Positions 39,517 to 50,963 of a stretch of DNA of 64,000 nt are shown here, piece after piece (within the stretch, counting starts at the first letter, position 1; every line of letters begins with the position of its first letter). The notes beneath the pieces are model-generated. The model was not told the origin of the DNA. It made no database searches and worked only from the letters and a program-made list of their open reading frames with translations. The position numbers were made by a program, and so were the translations under genes. Source of the DNA: Dioszegia crocea (lineage: Eukaryota > Basidiomycota > Tremellomycetes > Tremellales > Bulleribasidiaceae); NCBI GenBank assembly GCA_001600615.1, contig BCKK01000005.1, forward strand, positions 434,001 to 498,000, read 5' to 3'.

Positions 39517-39911
39517 TGCGGCGATAAATACACGGCTACGAGAGTGATCCCACCACAGATGTTCCTCATCAATTCGTATCGGACGAGCGGTCCGTACCCC
39601 TTTGCAGCCCCATTAAGGAAGGACCCCTGGCCAAATGTCAAAGGATTCATCAGTCTATCAAGCGGATCAGTACAACGACTTCCTGGAGGAGGTTTCAACC
39701 TCAAAGGCAATGAATACCAGCGTGATGTATGATAAGAATGGCACTGTTAAGTAGAGCTCAGCAAAGATCCTTGACTCAGGCCGCACCCATACATCTTCCT
39801 GATCTGGAGTACTTGAGGGTGGCTCCAGCTTACTTTTTCCCACTCGTCAATCGACCACTGCGGAACATCGATATATCCACCTCCCACAATTGGCCCCATC
39901 TATCCCTCCCC
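39517..39911. other. Intergenic region
   Basis: About 395 bp between the antiporter stop and the Ser-rich gene start, both on the minus strand. Probably the promoter of the Ser-rich gene. A short open frame on the minus strand here (39513-39710) shows no splice link to either gene. Confidence 0.4.
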
Positions 39912-41754
39912 TCAGTCCCATGACCCGATCAAGATAGTCTTTCCCCACCTCCGGATCACGATGCCGACAGCCACTGGTCCAGCGACAGTGCACAATACAA
40001 TAGCCCAGATGACTATGAGGAATTCGTCTCCTGGTAGAAGGGGAGTAGATGTGGTGTAGGCGATTTGGGAGATTCTGCAGATGTCAGCATCTTCGAGACT
40101 AATACCATCTTCCGATGATCTGATCGAGATGTAAACTCACAAAAGACCGATTTCGCCTCGAGCTACCATCGCCAATCCCAGTACGACAGCACCTCTCCAA
40201 CACTTCGTGCTCTTTGTCCAAACCATCAACCACAATCCGCACCCGACCTTGCCCAGTATCATCAAAATAGTATAGATGATACCGCGCCATATGACCGAGC
40301 CTGTCCAGAGAGGGACGAAAGGGATGGAGTAGCCGATGGAGGCGAAAAAGATGGGTAGAAGGAGGCGGAATAGTGATGGAGCAATGTAATGCTCAAAGGC
40401 GGCCCGGAGTGTAGTTGCGGCCGTGGTTTCTTCTGCCACAAGAGGAGTGGCGGTAGCGAAAGCGACCGAGGTGGTTTCGGGCAGCGTAGAGGCACGAGTG
40501 AGGTTGTTCGGCGTCCGATTATCGATTGTGGCCGTGTGAGGGAAACGATGGGGTAGTTTTAGCATGGGGTTAGGCCCATTCTCCTCCTCTGATATGTAGG
40601 CGACTGTCAATCCGGACAGGTATGCGCCAAATAGAGGTGAGGTCCCGGCGTAGCCAGCACCCGCGACTAGGCCTAGCCAGAGCAGGAACATCCAAAATAC
40701 GAGGAAGGGCTCTCCTCCCCATCCAGCCTGTTCCCATAATCGCCTTCTGCTCCTCAAAGCTCTGTACATTGGCTTGAGGGCATACTTGGCTCCTAAAAGG
40801 CTTATCACCCCAATTCCCAGAGTGACGCCTATTGCCCGAGCAATCTCCTTGCCGAGTACAGCTCCGCCCGCCCCTGGATTATTCCCGATAACGCCGAGGA
40901 GTTTGGCAAGCACGAAAGCGATGACATCGTCGATGACCGCAGCGCTGATGAGAGCTGTTCCGAGCCGAGTCTGGCGTAGGTCAAAGCCTAAGGATTGAGG
41001 ATTGAGTACGGCGAGAGTGGTGCCGAGGGAAGTGGAGGCCATTGCGGAGCCTGCAGCAAAGCAGTGGAGATAGCTGAAATTTGCGAGTGGGTGGAGGATG
41101 AAAGATAGGGCCATCGGAAGCATGACACCGGTCAAGGCGATGCAGAGGGAAAGGGGCAGAAGGGCTTGGAGGTGGGATACCGAAGAGTGAATACCGGCTG
41201 GATTGTCAGCTTGACTCTATTGTATTCCACAGATACTGTGAGCTCACCTTCAAACACCACAATCAACAGCCCAACATATCCTAGAGCCACAAAGGCTTCC
41301 TCCCAGACTGGATCGAGCCATCCCGCAAGAGGAGTTCCGTAAATCACGCCGAGTAAGATTTGGCCCAGCAATCCCGCATTCAAGAGAGCTTGCGCAGCCC
41401 ACCCGAAGAGGTTGAGCAGGTAGATGAAGGACCCGAGGACGAGCACCTGAGCAATAGCCGGTTCATGATAGGTAAAAGAGGGGTTGGATGGATCGTATCG
41501 AGGGAAGAGGGCGTGGGCTTGCGCTGATTGAGTCAGCTTGTGACAAGGACTACTAGTCCGTCGTGCTCACCCTGGTTACTAAGGACGGTGAACTTTATCT
41601 TCGCGTGTGCTAGAGTGTCGAGTGAAGAAGATCTGTCGAAAGGTCCTGGAAAGGACGATGAACAAGATGGATAGATGGATAGATGGATAGATAGATGGAT
41701 AATTTCCACCGCCAAGACCACCGGCCACCCAAAAATCCCGCAACGATGACTCAT
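39912..41754 (-). CDS. CPA-type monovalent cation/proton antiporter
   Basis: Na+/H+ or K+/H+ exchanger with about 12 membrane segments. Visible: LVLGSFIYLLNLFGWAAQAL, the inverted-repeat core with GLLGQILLGVIYGTPL, GYVGLLIVVFEGG, and SAMASTSLGTTLAVL. The ion-binding DD motif lies in SAAVIDDVIAFVLAKL. SGLTVAYISEEE, a cytosolic Thr/Pro loop and VLGLAMVARGEIGLL follow; the last exon ends WGKTILIGSWD. The paired aspartates and the ARGEIGLL motif place it with electrogenic CPA2-like fungal exchangers. The C-terminal regulatory tail is missing, so it is shorter than yeast Kha1 or Nha1. The proposed first exon (ATG 41752-41754) includes a microsatellite, and its N-terminus is unusual, so the start is uncertain. 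Confidence 0.85.
41666..41701. repeat. GATGGATA-type microsatellite
   Basis: About 36 bp of imperfect tandem GATG/GATA units lie within the proposed first exon or 5' leader of the antiporter gene. If translated it would encode Ile-His-Leu-Ser repeats. Confidence 0.8.
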
Positions 41755-42253
41755 GGGGTACTAGCGGTGGCGCCGCTCATTGGAGTTATCAATCCTGCAT
41801 GTCGAAAAGCGCCCCCAGACTTACATCCGGAAGTGGTGACTGCGAGGTAACACAGCCTTTGTAATGTCCTACTCCATCCGCTCCAATGGGAAGATTGGCG
41901 AGGGCGGTACAGGACATAGCCTAAGCTGTCAGGGTCTCGGTTCACGCCCCCGGGATCTGAGACGGTATGTCTGGAAATTCCAGTTTCTTTCTCACGCATA
42001 CGACTGCTACCACCTCAGTCTTAGTAGGGGTCCTCTCGGTCATGCATACCCACACCTACCTCTGGACACGAAAGGCAATGGAACGATATGGTATGGTGGC
42101 CAGTCGCCACCCGTCACTGCCACTAACGGAATCAGAATACCCGCCATGCCGTAAGGGACGTGTGTGACTTTTGCCACGCTCCCTACTCCCACGCGCCTTT
42201 GTTGATGCTTGTCGCTTCTCATCACTTCCAATACATCTATACACAGGCTAAGC
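41755..42253. other. Divergent intergenic region, antiporter/shugoshin
   Basis: About 500 bp with both promoters. No other signal recognised. Confidence 0.45.
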
Positions 42254-44577
42254 ATGTCTAAGAGGCCCAGGAATGCCTCGGGGTCAGGTAGCCAAGGCGC
42301 TTCATCACTGGAGACGATAGGCGGTGGGCGAGACCGGGAGCCGAGATTGATCTCTGCTGAATTTGTTGAATGTGCGTGTGGCTTCTTCTAGAGCCGTTGG
42401 GTTCAGCTGATATGGTAGTTCGAAAACGGCATGTAAAGCAGAATAAGGAGATCATCGCGTGAGTACAATTGACTGACTGATATGGCCCTCATCGAAATTA
42501 TGCTTGATCTGCGCTGATCCTTTAGCAACAATGTGAATACCAAGATTGCCATGGCGGCCGTTCAAGCTGAGGTCGGCGTGCTACGAGCCGAGATCCTCGA
42601 AGTCCGACAACGTAATGCCATGTTGAGCCGGGAGCTGAGGAAACGATCACAGTGCCAAGGACGAAGTTTTGATATCCTGCCCGTGAGCCAATCTCTGTCA
42701 ACCCCCAATAACGCCGGACCGGACTGACTTCGCAGGCGCAAAGACAAGCGGTCGAAGCGATCCTAGCCGCCGTTCCGGCTCTACAACAGCTTCTGGCGCA
42801 TAGCCTAAGTGTCATTCCGCCCACGCTTGAAAGCTACCCCGATTGGCTCTCCGGTCTAGAATATACGCCAAACTCGACTCCGCCTACGTCATGTCAGATG
42901 CCCTTGATCTACACGACAAGACCAGCGGCTGTAGCTGCTGCAGTCAAAGATAGAGGACTGGGGACGCTGCTGGAAGGTTCGGAATGCGGGAGCGAGGTCG
43001 ATGTGGCGGAGATGGAGGAGCGGAGAGTGAGAGTGTCCAATAAAGCGTGAGTTTTCCGGTCGCAACAAGTCCATTGCCCAAGTGCGATAAGCTGACGCGA
43101 CGATAGACGGTCCAATGGCCTCGCGGCAAATTCCACTCTTCCGCTATCCCCACCACCGGTCCCAATACCCATATCTTCACCCCAGCCACCTCCACATCTC
43201 CCACCCAAACCCCTCCTGGCCACCATCGCTGCAGCGAAATCACCCCTTCTTTCCAGCCCAAGTTCGAGGGCTTCTCCACGTCGGAAATCTCGAGGAGGCG
43301 GCGGGGCAAAGCGGAGACGAGAGAGTGGGCTATTACTGCCGATCGTGCCGCCTATACCGGCTCAGCATGCGCGGAAGGGTCTTACTGACTCTGAGGCGTC
43401 TGAGACTGTGGAATCAGATCAAGAACAGGGGCCAGTAATGGGTCGAGGTAGGGATGAAGATTTGGAGAGGGATGAAGATGCGGTACAGGATCTGATTGGG
43501 GAGGATGGAGGGCAGGCGTCGCCGATTCCTCGGAACTGGGGAAAAGTGAAAGAACGAGCGAAGCGGCAGGAATCACCCGTCGAGGAGGCCACTCCCTTAC
43601 CTCGATCTGAGTCAATCATCGGACAAAGCGCCACATCCGACTCGACAAGCTTGCCGGTCTCTGTCGGAAGTCGAACACCACGAGCTACGTCCGAAGAGAC
43701 GGGAGCTGAAGAAGGGGACGGAGGGAATGGTGGAAGAGGCCGGAGATCGAGGAATAGCGTGGTCAGCTATAAAGAACCGAGTTTGAACAAGTACGTATAC
43801 CATTATTTTTTCAGCTGCCCGGTGCCCCATGGCTTTCTGGGGGAAAATAGCTGACTTCTCAGGAAAATGCGCAAACCAGACGGATCAGCAATGGATGAAA
43901 TACCCAAATCGTCCAACGGAACCAGCACCAGCGCACGCTCATCCCTCATTTCCGGCCATTCAGCCTCATCCTCTTCCACTCTTGACATGCTTGACACGAC
44001 CGACCAATTCTCTTCCGGTCCCCAAATCACCCCTACGCCCACTGCGCACCTAGACGATCCTGCCCCAACTTCTTTGACAAGACGACAGAAACCCACAACG
44101 TCTACGTCAGAGCCATCAGCGGCTCTTCGGCGGAAAAGTACATTACCGCGGCCTAATCGGAGGCGCGATGCGGACGGCGGGGCGCAGACGGATGGAGATG
44201 GGACGGATGATGAGGAAACGCATGATGGTGGGAGTGCTCTTGCTGGGAACAGTGGATCGGGTTTAGTGGGGACGGCGGCTGCACCCAACGGTACCGGGGG
44301 CGGGTCACACCGAAATCGGACCAGTCCACGGAAATCACCTTCCAAGCAGCATCCCGAGCAGCACGCTGGTGGGAGAATGTCGACTCAACCTAATGGGAAG
44401 AAGGCTAGCGGGACCGAGGAAATGGTACGCGGTGGAAGTGGTAGTAGCGGTAGTGGGAGAGATCCATTAGTAGATCGGAGTGATAATGGGCAGGGAGGTA
44501 AGAAGGCATCAGGGGGAGTAGGTGTGGGACTTGGTTTGGCTGTCGGAGGTGGGGGATCAGGCGTACGGGGGAAATGA
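42254..44577 (+). CDS. SGO1: Shugoshin
   Basis: Protector of centromeric cohesin that recruits PP2A and helps sense tension at kinetochores. Splicing from ATG 42254 builds the N-terminal coiled coil: EFRKRHVKQNKEIIANNVNTKIA, then AEVGVLRAEILEVRQRNAMLSREL, which matches the fungal Sgo pattern. A long Pro/Ser/Arg-rich middle follows. The C-terminal shugoshin box appears as RNSVVSYKEPSLNKKMRKPDG, interrupted by an intron after LN and rejoined at 43863. A disordered Ser/Thr/Gly tail ends at 44577. The basic SxxxYKEPSLxxKMR motif binds phosphorylated H2A and marks the family. Eight or so exons. Confidence 0.92.
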
Positions 44578-44865
44578 GAAAGGCCTCGGGTTGATGCATG
44601 TTGTGAGGTCAGGATTTGGGCGATTGGAATAAGCGGACGGGTTCTGATTGAGCTTGCGCTGGAAACCGCAATATGCCTGCGCTGCGTCCCCGTTTGTTCG
44701 GAATCATCTCGTGCATCGCGTAAAAGACAAATAGACCTAAATCATCGTATATAAGGACAAACAAACAGACATATACCGGGTACCCGAAAAGCGCGGGTTG
44801 GGGTTGGAAAACGGGTAGGTAGAACAGACAGATATGACCCCACGTCTGGCGCGCCGGTCGACGAA

Positions 44866-47700
44866 TCACTCCTCGCTCTCTTCCCTCATCTCGGCCAATC
44901 GTCTTCGCATAGCCTATAGAGGATGTCAGCTTGATGCCCAATCGAGGTCGCCGCAAAAGATAGCATACCTTTTCAGTTTTGGTAGGCGGGACTTTTCGAC
45001 AAATGAGGGCTCCGAAAAGCGCCATTAGACCTCCGAATCGCAATACCCATGCCACTCCTGATTTAGGAGCTCGGATATCTTCATGATGACCTCCACCTCC
45101 ATGTCCGAAGCCAGGTATAGGCGCTGGATCGTCCCCATCCGCAAGTTTGAAAATGAGTGATGCGACTAATGCAACCTGTCCCATTGTAAGCTATGTCGCC
45201 GTGCGAAAGTCGGAGGGGTCGGGCAACTTACCACAAACTGCGGGAAGACAATAGCAAGGTTATGTATACCCATAATCGTCCCACCCGCTACAGGTCCCGA
45301 ACCTGTATATTCCATATTCTCCCCTAATTCCTCAATATCCGCAGAAGAGTAACTCCGCGTCAAGGGAGATCGCTCCGTCAGGCGTGCAGGCGAACTGGGC
45401 ATGGACTGCCAAGCAGCCACAGGGGTTGACGCTGCACGTGCGTGCAAAGGTCGATTGGAGCTGCCGGCTTGGTACGCTGGTGGTGGAGGTCGAGATGATC
45501 GGGCGCCGTGTCGTGTGTTCTGGTTGTATTGCCCCTGTGATGGTTCGGGTTTGGACCGGTTGTCGTCTAGCTCTTTCAGGAATTCCATGATGATTGCGAA
45601 TGGCCTGAAAGTTCAGTGACAGCTGGCGGAGGTGAAAGAAAAGCTTACACCCAACATGCGATGGCCCAGCAGATACCGACAATGGCTATGGCTACAGTGG
45701 CCTAATGTGTGAGCTTTGGGCACGCTCGCAGAGGAGTCAGCTAGCTCACCTGCCAGACTTTGGTGATGAAGAACGTGGAAGCCATAACCACTGCAAAGAG
45801 GACCAAACCCGCTGTCCAGATATTTCGAAGCATGAACGGCACTGCAATATCAGCTTCTGGCGCCAATTCCGAGAGCGGCTCCAATCAACTGACTAGTAGG
45901 TAGTTTCAATGGCCGACCTTCTCGCGCCGCCTCAGCTTTCCAAACCCTGACCATATCCCTGACCCTCTCAAGTTCCGCATCATGCTCGTCATCCTCATCA
46001 TCCTCCTCTTCATCCCCAGCCCTCGACTTCTCGGATGGAGGCTTTAATAACCGCCTATCCCTAGCTGCCAGATAGGGCAATACCGTCCCTGCAGCAATAG
46101 CGACGAAGGAGTAGATAAGTAATGCGAGTGATCCGGCGCGGGTGGCGCGGTCCACATCGGGTTGATGGTTCAATTCTTGCGCCATGACTTTTGCGACGTA
46201 GGTTGTGGAGTAGAAAAGGTATGGGAACCAGCCCATAAATGCGAATACTTGTACCTGCTTGTGTCAGCTGGTCGCGCGACAGGTCTCGAGTACACGATAG
46301 CTTACGAGGCAGACTCGGCGGACTGGCTTTGGCAAGTGCTTGACCGCTTCGACAATCGTAGAGATGACATCTCTGAATCTCCTGCAGATTATAAGCTCGG
46401 GCATCACGACCTTGTCGTCTTTTTAGCTTACGATTTACGTTCCCCAAATATGCTCTTTTGCTCAACTTCCTCTTGTGTCCAACATGTGAGCCAGACAGAG
46501 GCCACAAGGATGACAAGGGCAAGTATGCAGACTATTGACGTGAGCTTTTAATCTACACAAAATGGTGCAGTACACAACGCACCTTTTCGGAACTGTCCAC
46601 CGCCGACCAGTCGAATGATCGGGACATTCGAAAGGTTCAGGAAGCCCAGACCGAACCCGATGATGTTTCCGGTATGTGCGAATCGACCGTGCCAGGCATT
46701 AGCAGTCGCTAGTTGTTCACCCGGTACGATATCCATCAAGAGATTTCGCAGGGAAGATTGAAGCCTGTCTCATCAGTCCGGTCCGCGATAGAGACGATAT
46801 CAAGGTGGAGACATACCCATTCAGAGCAAAGTCCAGGCAGTAGAAAGCGAACACCGCAATCCCGATTGCTGTGTTTTGTACCTTTAACTGATCAGCTTTC
46901 GCTCGACAATACCCTGTCTGCAGCTGACAAACTTACATATCTCGCTCGCTTAGGATCCCAATCGCCTTGACCACCTCCGAATAGATCGACAATGACAGCA
47001 GCGATAGGTTCGGTGAAGGCCAAGGCCAGACCAGAGAACACCAGGAGGATCGTAGCAGCCACAATCCAGTATCGTCTCCTATATTTGGACGTGGATGAGT
47101 CGGAGATTGCGCCAATAAGCGGTTGAGCGACGAGGCCCGATATAGGACCTGCGAGCCATACAAGCGATGTGAGCTGCTCAGATAGACCAAGGTTGAGCAG
47201 GTAGGGCGTTCCGAGACCGAGTTCTCTGTTCCAGTCAGTCATTTCGAACTCTCTGTCTTAAATCTCTTCCTGCGCAAGACGTACACTGTCCAAGCAATCT
47301 AGACTGTCAGCTTCTTTGGCCACACAGACACACTGTGTAATTGGCACATTCAGCTCACCTGACTCCCAGCCATAGAAATCGTCAAGGCCATCATCTTCCA
47401 TATCCCCATATGCTCCTTTTCCTTCTTCTTCGTCACACCACCCGCAGTGGCAGGTGCGTTCCTAGCCCTCCCAGCGCTCCTAGACCGACTCCCACCCCTT
47501 TCCATCGGAGCCGGCTCCTCACTGACACTAGATAAATGCCATCCTGCGTCTTTCCGGACATTCTCCCCTGACGCCTTCTTCTTGGCCTGAGGGGAAGAGG
47601 AGGAGTTGTCCCCTGTTTTTGGCGAGTTTTGGAGGAGAGAGGAGAATGAGGTGTACTCGTGTCGCGGTGGCGTGTCCGGAGTGGGAGTATTGCCCGCCAT
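44866..47700 (-). CDS. SUT/GPH-like sugar-proton symporter
   Basis: Major facilitator transporter of the sucrose/maltose (SUC/GPH) group. A long hydrophilic N-terminus (MAGNTPTPDTPPRHEY, Ser/Lys-rich) precedes twelve predicted spans. Diagnostic segments are VELGLGTPYLLNLGLSEQLT, WLAGPISGLVAQPLIGAISD with the cytoplasmic KYRRRYWI (R-x-G-R-R-like loop), FYCLDFALNGLQSSLRNLL, and AWHGRFAHTGNIIGFGLGF. An Asp/Glu-rich central loop follows, then a last span (VLRFGGLMALFGALICRKV) and a tail AMRRRLAEMREESEE. This resembles S. pombe Sut1 (alpha-glucoside uptake). Sugar specificity is inferred by family only. The ATG is at 47698-47700 and the stop at 44866-44868. Confidence 0.82.
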
Positions 47701-47814
47701 GATTGTTACCTTATGCTTGCGGTATGATAGGGGCACTGTAGAAATCCTTGCTTTGTGTCGCTCGCAGGTGCATGTGCGTCTTGTGCCTATGACGCGCGGG
47801 TTGCAACCGAAAAC

Positions 47815-47833
47815 GGGGGGGGGGGGGGGGGGG
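47815..47833 (+). repeat. Poly-G homopolymer (19 G)
   Basis: A run of 19 G residues directly precedes the assembly gap, 5' of the sugar transporter start. Such runs often cause assembly breaks. Confidence 0.9.
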
Positions 47834-47863
47834 CGCAGGCTGCCGATATTGCGCAGCGGCAGC

Positions 47864-47958
47864 NNNNNNNNNNNNNNNNNNNNNNNNNNNNNNNNNNNNN
47901 NNNNNNNNNNNNNNNNNNNNNNNNNNNNNNNNNNNNNNNNNNNNNNNNNNNNNNNNNN
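47864..47958. other. Assembly gap (95 N)
   Basis: Positions 47864-47958 are N. The gap lies upstream of the sugar-transporter ATG and outside the recognised coding regions; a small feature in it cannot be excluded. Confidence 0.99.
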
Positions 47959-48125
47959 GTGGCGCCATCTGATCCGCCAATGCTGAGACCATCCCTCATG
48001 TCGTTGAGAGGATGGATGGGGTGTTGGACGATGAGGGTGCTGGGTCAAGCTTTCTGTTCTCGACGTTATGATTATGCTTCTGATTATATACAATTACATG
48101 GTTCCCCGCATGTCCGCAAGATCGC

Positions 48126-49068
48126 CTATACCTCCATCTCGTCACTGCCGCCAACACTCGCCCCCTCTACCTCCTCCAGATTCCTCTTATCCGGGTTCGT
48201 TGCAGTGACCGTCCTGTGACTGTCTCATTAGCTTGATCCCAACTGAAATCGCAACCGAAAGGCATGACTTACCGACTTCTGGTGCCCCCACTCCGCATCT
48301 TTAGGATGAAAATCGGCTCATCGTCTGATTTGTCATCGGTGTCCGCCAAGAGGCGCTTGTCTGCTACATCAGCGCTGCAAGTGGATTCATAAGGTTATGC
48401 TTCGTACCCCCAGGCCGAGCGCGCTGCTTCTTTGCAGGTGTCATCTTTGCTCGTTCACCCGCTGCCCTACTTGCGTGTTCATCCTCCATCATCCTCCCTC
48501 CCACTCCGCTCTCCTGACTCGATGCGGGCGGCACGGCCAACCCGCCCCCTATAGCCGTATCTCCAGCACTCTTCTTTGCTTTCTTCGCCGCCCGGCTGAC
48601 CCGCGTCATGCTTTTCCTTATCTTCTTGACCAAGTCGACAGTCATCATGTGCGCCTCGTCCGGATACGACTTTGAGAAGGCGTCCACAACGACACGACTG
48701 TTTTCCGAAGTTGAGCGGTCGTCAGTACCAGCGCTGAGTAGCCAGAAGGCATAGTCCATGTGGGTCTGAGTGAGAGGGACGTTTACGGGAGGTTTCGGGG
48801 CAGGTCTACCGCGGGGATGACTGTGCCACTCCGCAGCGCTGGGCAGCTTAGCCATGGTCCATTCTCCTCCGTGGAGGGGGTAGATGAGCCAAGCATGTTC
48901 ACATCCAGGGTGAGCGCAGTGGATCTCGCAGGTCTGCAATCGGAGGGTGGGCGGTGCGGAGCTGACGGTATATCCTCGAGCTGTGATATAAATATACGCA
49001 AAGAGGCGCATTGCCTCGAAGGACCTCTGAGGTGGGATAGGGGGATAAGCTTGAAGAAAAGCCGGCAT
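48126..49068 (-). CDS. FAR1/WRKY-GCM1-like zinc-finger protein
   Basis: Exons 49068-48408, 48363-48273 and 48213-48126 give 279 residues, phase-consistent. Residues 14-80 look like a FAR1-type DNA-binding domain: FEAMRLFAYIYITARGY followed by an apparent C-C-H-H zinc set (C..C in CEIHCAHPGC, H-x-H in EWHSHPR). This is the WRKY-GCM1/FLYWCH-like fold that FAR1 and Mutator-type transposases use to bind DNA. The rest is helical and Lys/Ala-rich (VKKIRKSMTRVSRAAKKAKK), with a late acidic tail ending EVEGASVGGSDEMEV. No transposase DDE core is visible, so this looks like a stand-alone binder. Family assignment is by pattern only. Confidence 0.62.
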
Positions 49069-50052
49069 TAAGAATAGTCAGAAAGTGTTTGAGAGTAGCT
49101 ATAGGGAGTCAGAACATGAAGTGCGTACAGATCCAGCTTCTTAGTCAAGTGGTGCCATATAAAGCGAGAGCAATGGGAGCGACTACCTAACGTAATTTGC
49201 CGTAAGGCGAGCGATACTCGTATCTGCGCTATGCAATCGCCTGTCATCTTGCCCAATCTTGCCTTTCTCTTCCTAAGAATTCTACATGCCTTGCAATTGC
49301 CTTTGCGTTGCACCGGTGCACCTTGGTCGCCGCTGCGATACTGTGGTTTTGCACCGGCATATCTTTCAGCCTGGCCACAACCCGCCGGCGGCGATGTCGG
49401 CTGATTTAGATCTCCCGCCGAAACCCTCCCCTCATGGGTGACCAGTGACCTTGTAAGTTGATACCATTTGCCGAGTCCTGCTCTCCTATCACTGCTCTCA
49501 CTATTGAGCTTCCATTGAGGCGGTTCTGAGGAATTGAGGAGATCGCCAGGCAGGGATGTGCGATAAGATCTAAATCTAGAGTATTTCCGCCACGCGGCCC
49601 TCCTCTGTCTTCATGGTGGGTAGCTGTGTGGAATACGTTGATGTAGGTAAATATCTATCTCGGGCAGTCAAGGTCATTAGCGCTAGAGGCCGCGAAAAGG
49701 CTGCAAATTCCACTCGTGATACCCATAAGCCACAGAGCGCGGTCGAATCCCATCGTAGTCGGCATATGGCGGGCTATACCCAGCATGCGCGAAGCAACGT
49801 GACGTCTGGGTGACTATAGACCTCCTTTGTCCAGGTGAAACACGACAACCACACTCCTTTATACCACTGCACTTGTCACCCTCAATTGGAGCTATTCTGG
49901 CCACCGTCCGTCCACGGTCCCCCTCCCTTCCTCGTTCACTCATCATCCCCGACGTCAGCTGGCTTGCATTAGAAATCCAAATCTTGCTACCTAACCACAA
50001 CCACTGAACACCCCAAGCCCATTCCACAAGCCACCTCAGTACCGGTACTATC
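49069..50052. other. Intergenic region with palindromes
   Basis: About 980 bp. Contains the perfect 12-bp palindrome TGCACCGGTGCA (49309-49320) and a partial copy TTGCACCGG near 49349. No coding sequence recognised. Confidence 0.5.
49309..49320. promoter_or_regulatory. 12-bp perfect palindrome TGCACCGGTGCA
   Basis: Perfect 12-bp inverted repeat with a half-site repeated about 40 bp downstream. It lies about 245 bp upstream of the zinc-finger gene start and could be a binding site of a dimeric regulator. No known factor assigned. Confidence 0.4.
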
Positions 50053-50769
50053 ATGTCTTCCCAATCATCTGCTGCTGCGCCCCGACCTGATGCTTCCATC
50101 ATCTGCGCCGATATTGACACCATCCTGAATACCATCCGCCTTCGTCATCCGCACCTGTACTTGTTGCCGCTTGACAGTCAGGAAACTTTGATTGCTTATG
50201 AAGCGCCAACCCGCGACAATGCTGATTCACTTGGCTTCAGCGACTCCGATTGCTCAGTCTTCCGAAGACTCCAGGACGCGCTCAGCGGAATGGCATATCA
50301 CACATCCCTCCATCGTCGCGACGCACACATCCCCTCCCCGTATGAGTTGCTTGCCACGCTCGCCCTCAAGGCTGATGGCAGAAACGTGGAGGCGTCGAAA
50401 TCGTGCCGAAAGTCTGTCCGCAGAGAACTCGAGAACTACGTCAGCACCTACAACATCATTGATCAGGACTACTTGGCGACTGATCCACTCACCCTCACCA
50501 ATGCCACGCGCGGTCTGAGGGACGCCTACCAACGTGATGCAGTCTTCACTCCGGAATTTCAAAGCCACCTTTCGCTCACCACGAAGGAGGTTTATCAGCA
50601 TCTCAGCACACTGAAGCTCGAAATTGTTTACCGAGGGCAGCGAGCGGAGTCCATCGACAACATCAACGTCGACGACGCACTCCGATGGCTGTTGGCGTAC
50701 CGCTGTGCGTGCCTCGTGGGGTATGACCGGAGCCTGTCGCAGCTATCATCGGGCTCTGCCGCGCGCTGA
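50053..50769 (+). CDS. Hypothetical 238-residue protein, single exon
   Basis: One intron-free ORF, uncommon in this window. The product starts MSSQSSAAAPRPDASI and is mostly mixed alpha-helix with no signal peptide or membrane span. A balanced composition and a clean start with a Kozak-like ACTATCATG support a real gene. No domain I recognise; the helical middle (RELENYVSTYNIIDQDY) and ALRWLLAYRCACLVGYD near the C-terminus might be structural. The lack of introns could mean retroposition or recent acquisition, but base use does not look foreign. Confidence 0.6.
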   Translation: MSSQSSAAAPRPDASIICADIDTILNTIRLRHPHLYLLPLDSQETLIAYEAPTRDNADSLGFSDSDCSVFRRLQDALSGMAYHTSLHRRDAHIPSPYELLATLALKADGRNVEASKSCRKSVRRELENYVSTYNIIDQDYLATDPLTLTNATRGLRDAYQRDAVFTPEFQSHLSLTTKEVYQHLSTLKLEIVYRGQRAESIDNINVDDALRWLLAYRCACLVGYDRSLSQLSSGSAAR

Positions 50770-50963
50770 GTCGCAGCCAACATACATGTAGTGAATAGGG
50801 TCCGATAGCTGGATGGTGTGCATTGTGCTGTATGAATAGATACTGTACTGTGTGAACAGTGAAATCTATGATGAGTTGCGTTATGTGAGCAGCGATCAGG
50901 ACAGTCCATCATGGCGCTCACTGAATGGCGCTTCGCCTCGCCCGCCACATGTAAAAGTGATTT

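Larger units (their letters stand above)
47701..48125. other. Intergenic region with G-run and gap
   Basis: About 425 bp between genes on the minus strand, including the poly-G run and the N gap listed separately. No coding or RNA gene was recognised in the visible part. Confidence 0.5.
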
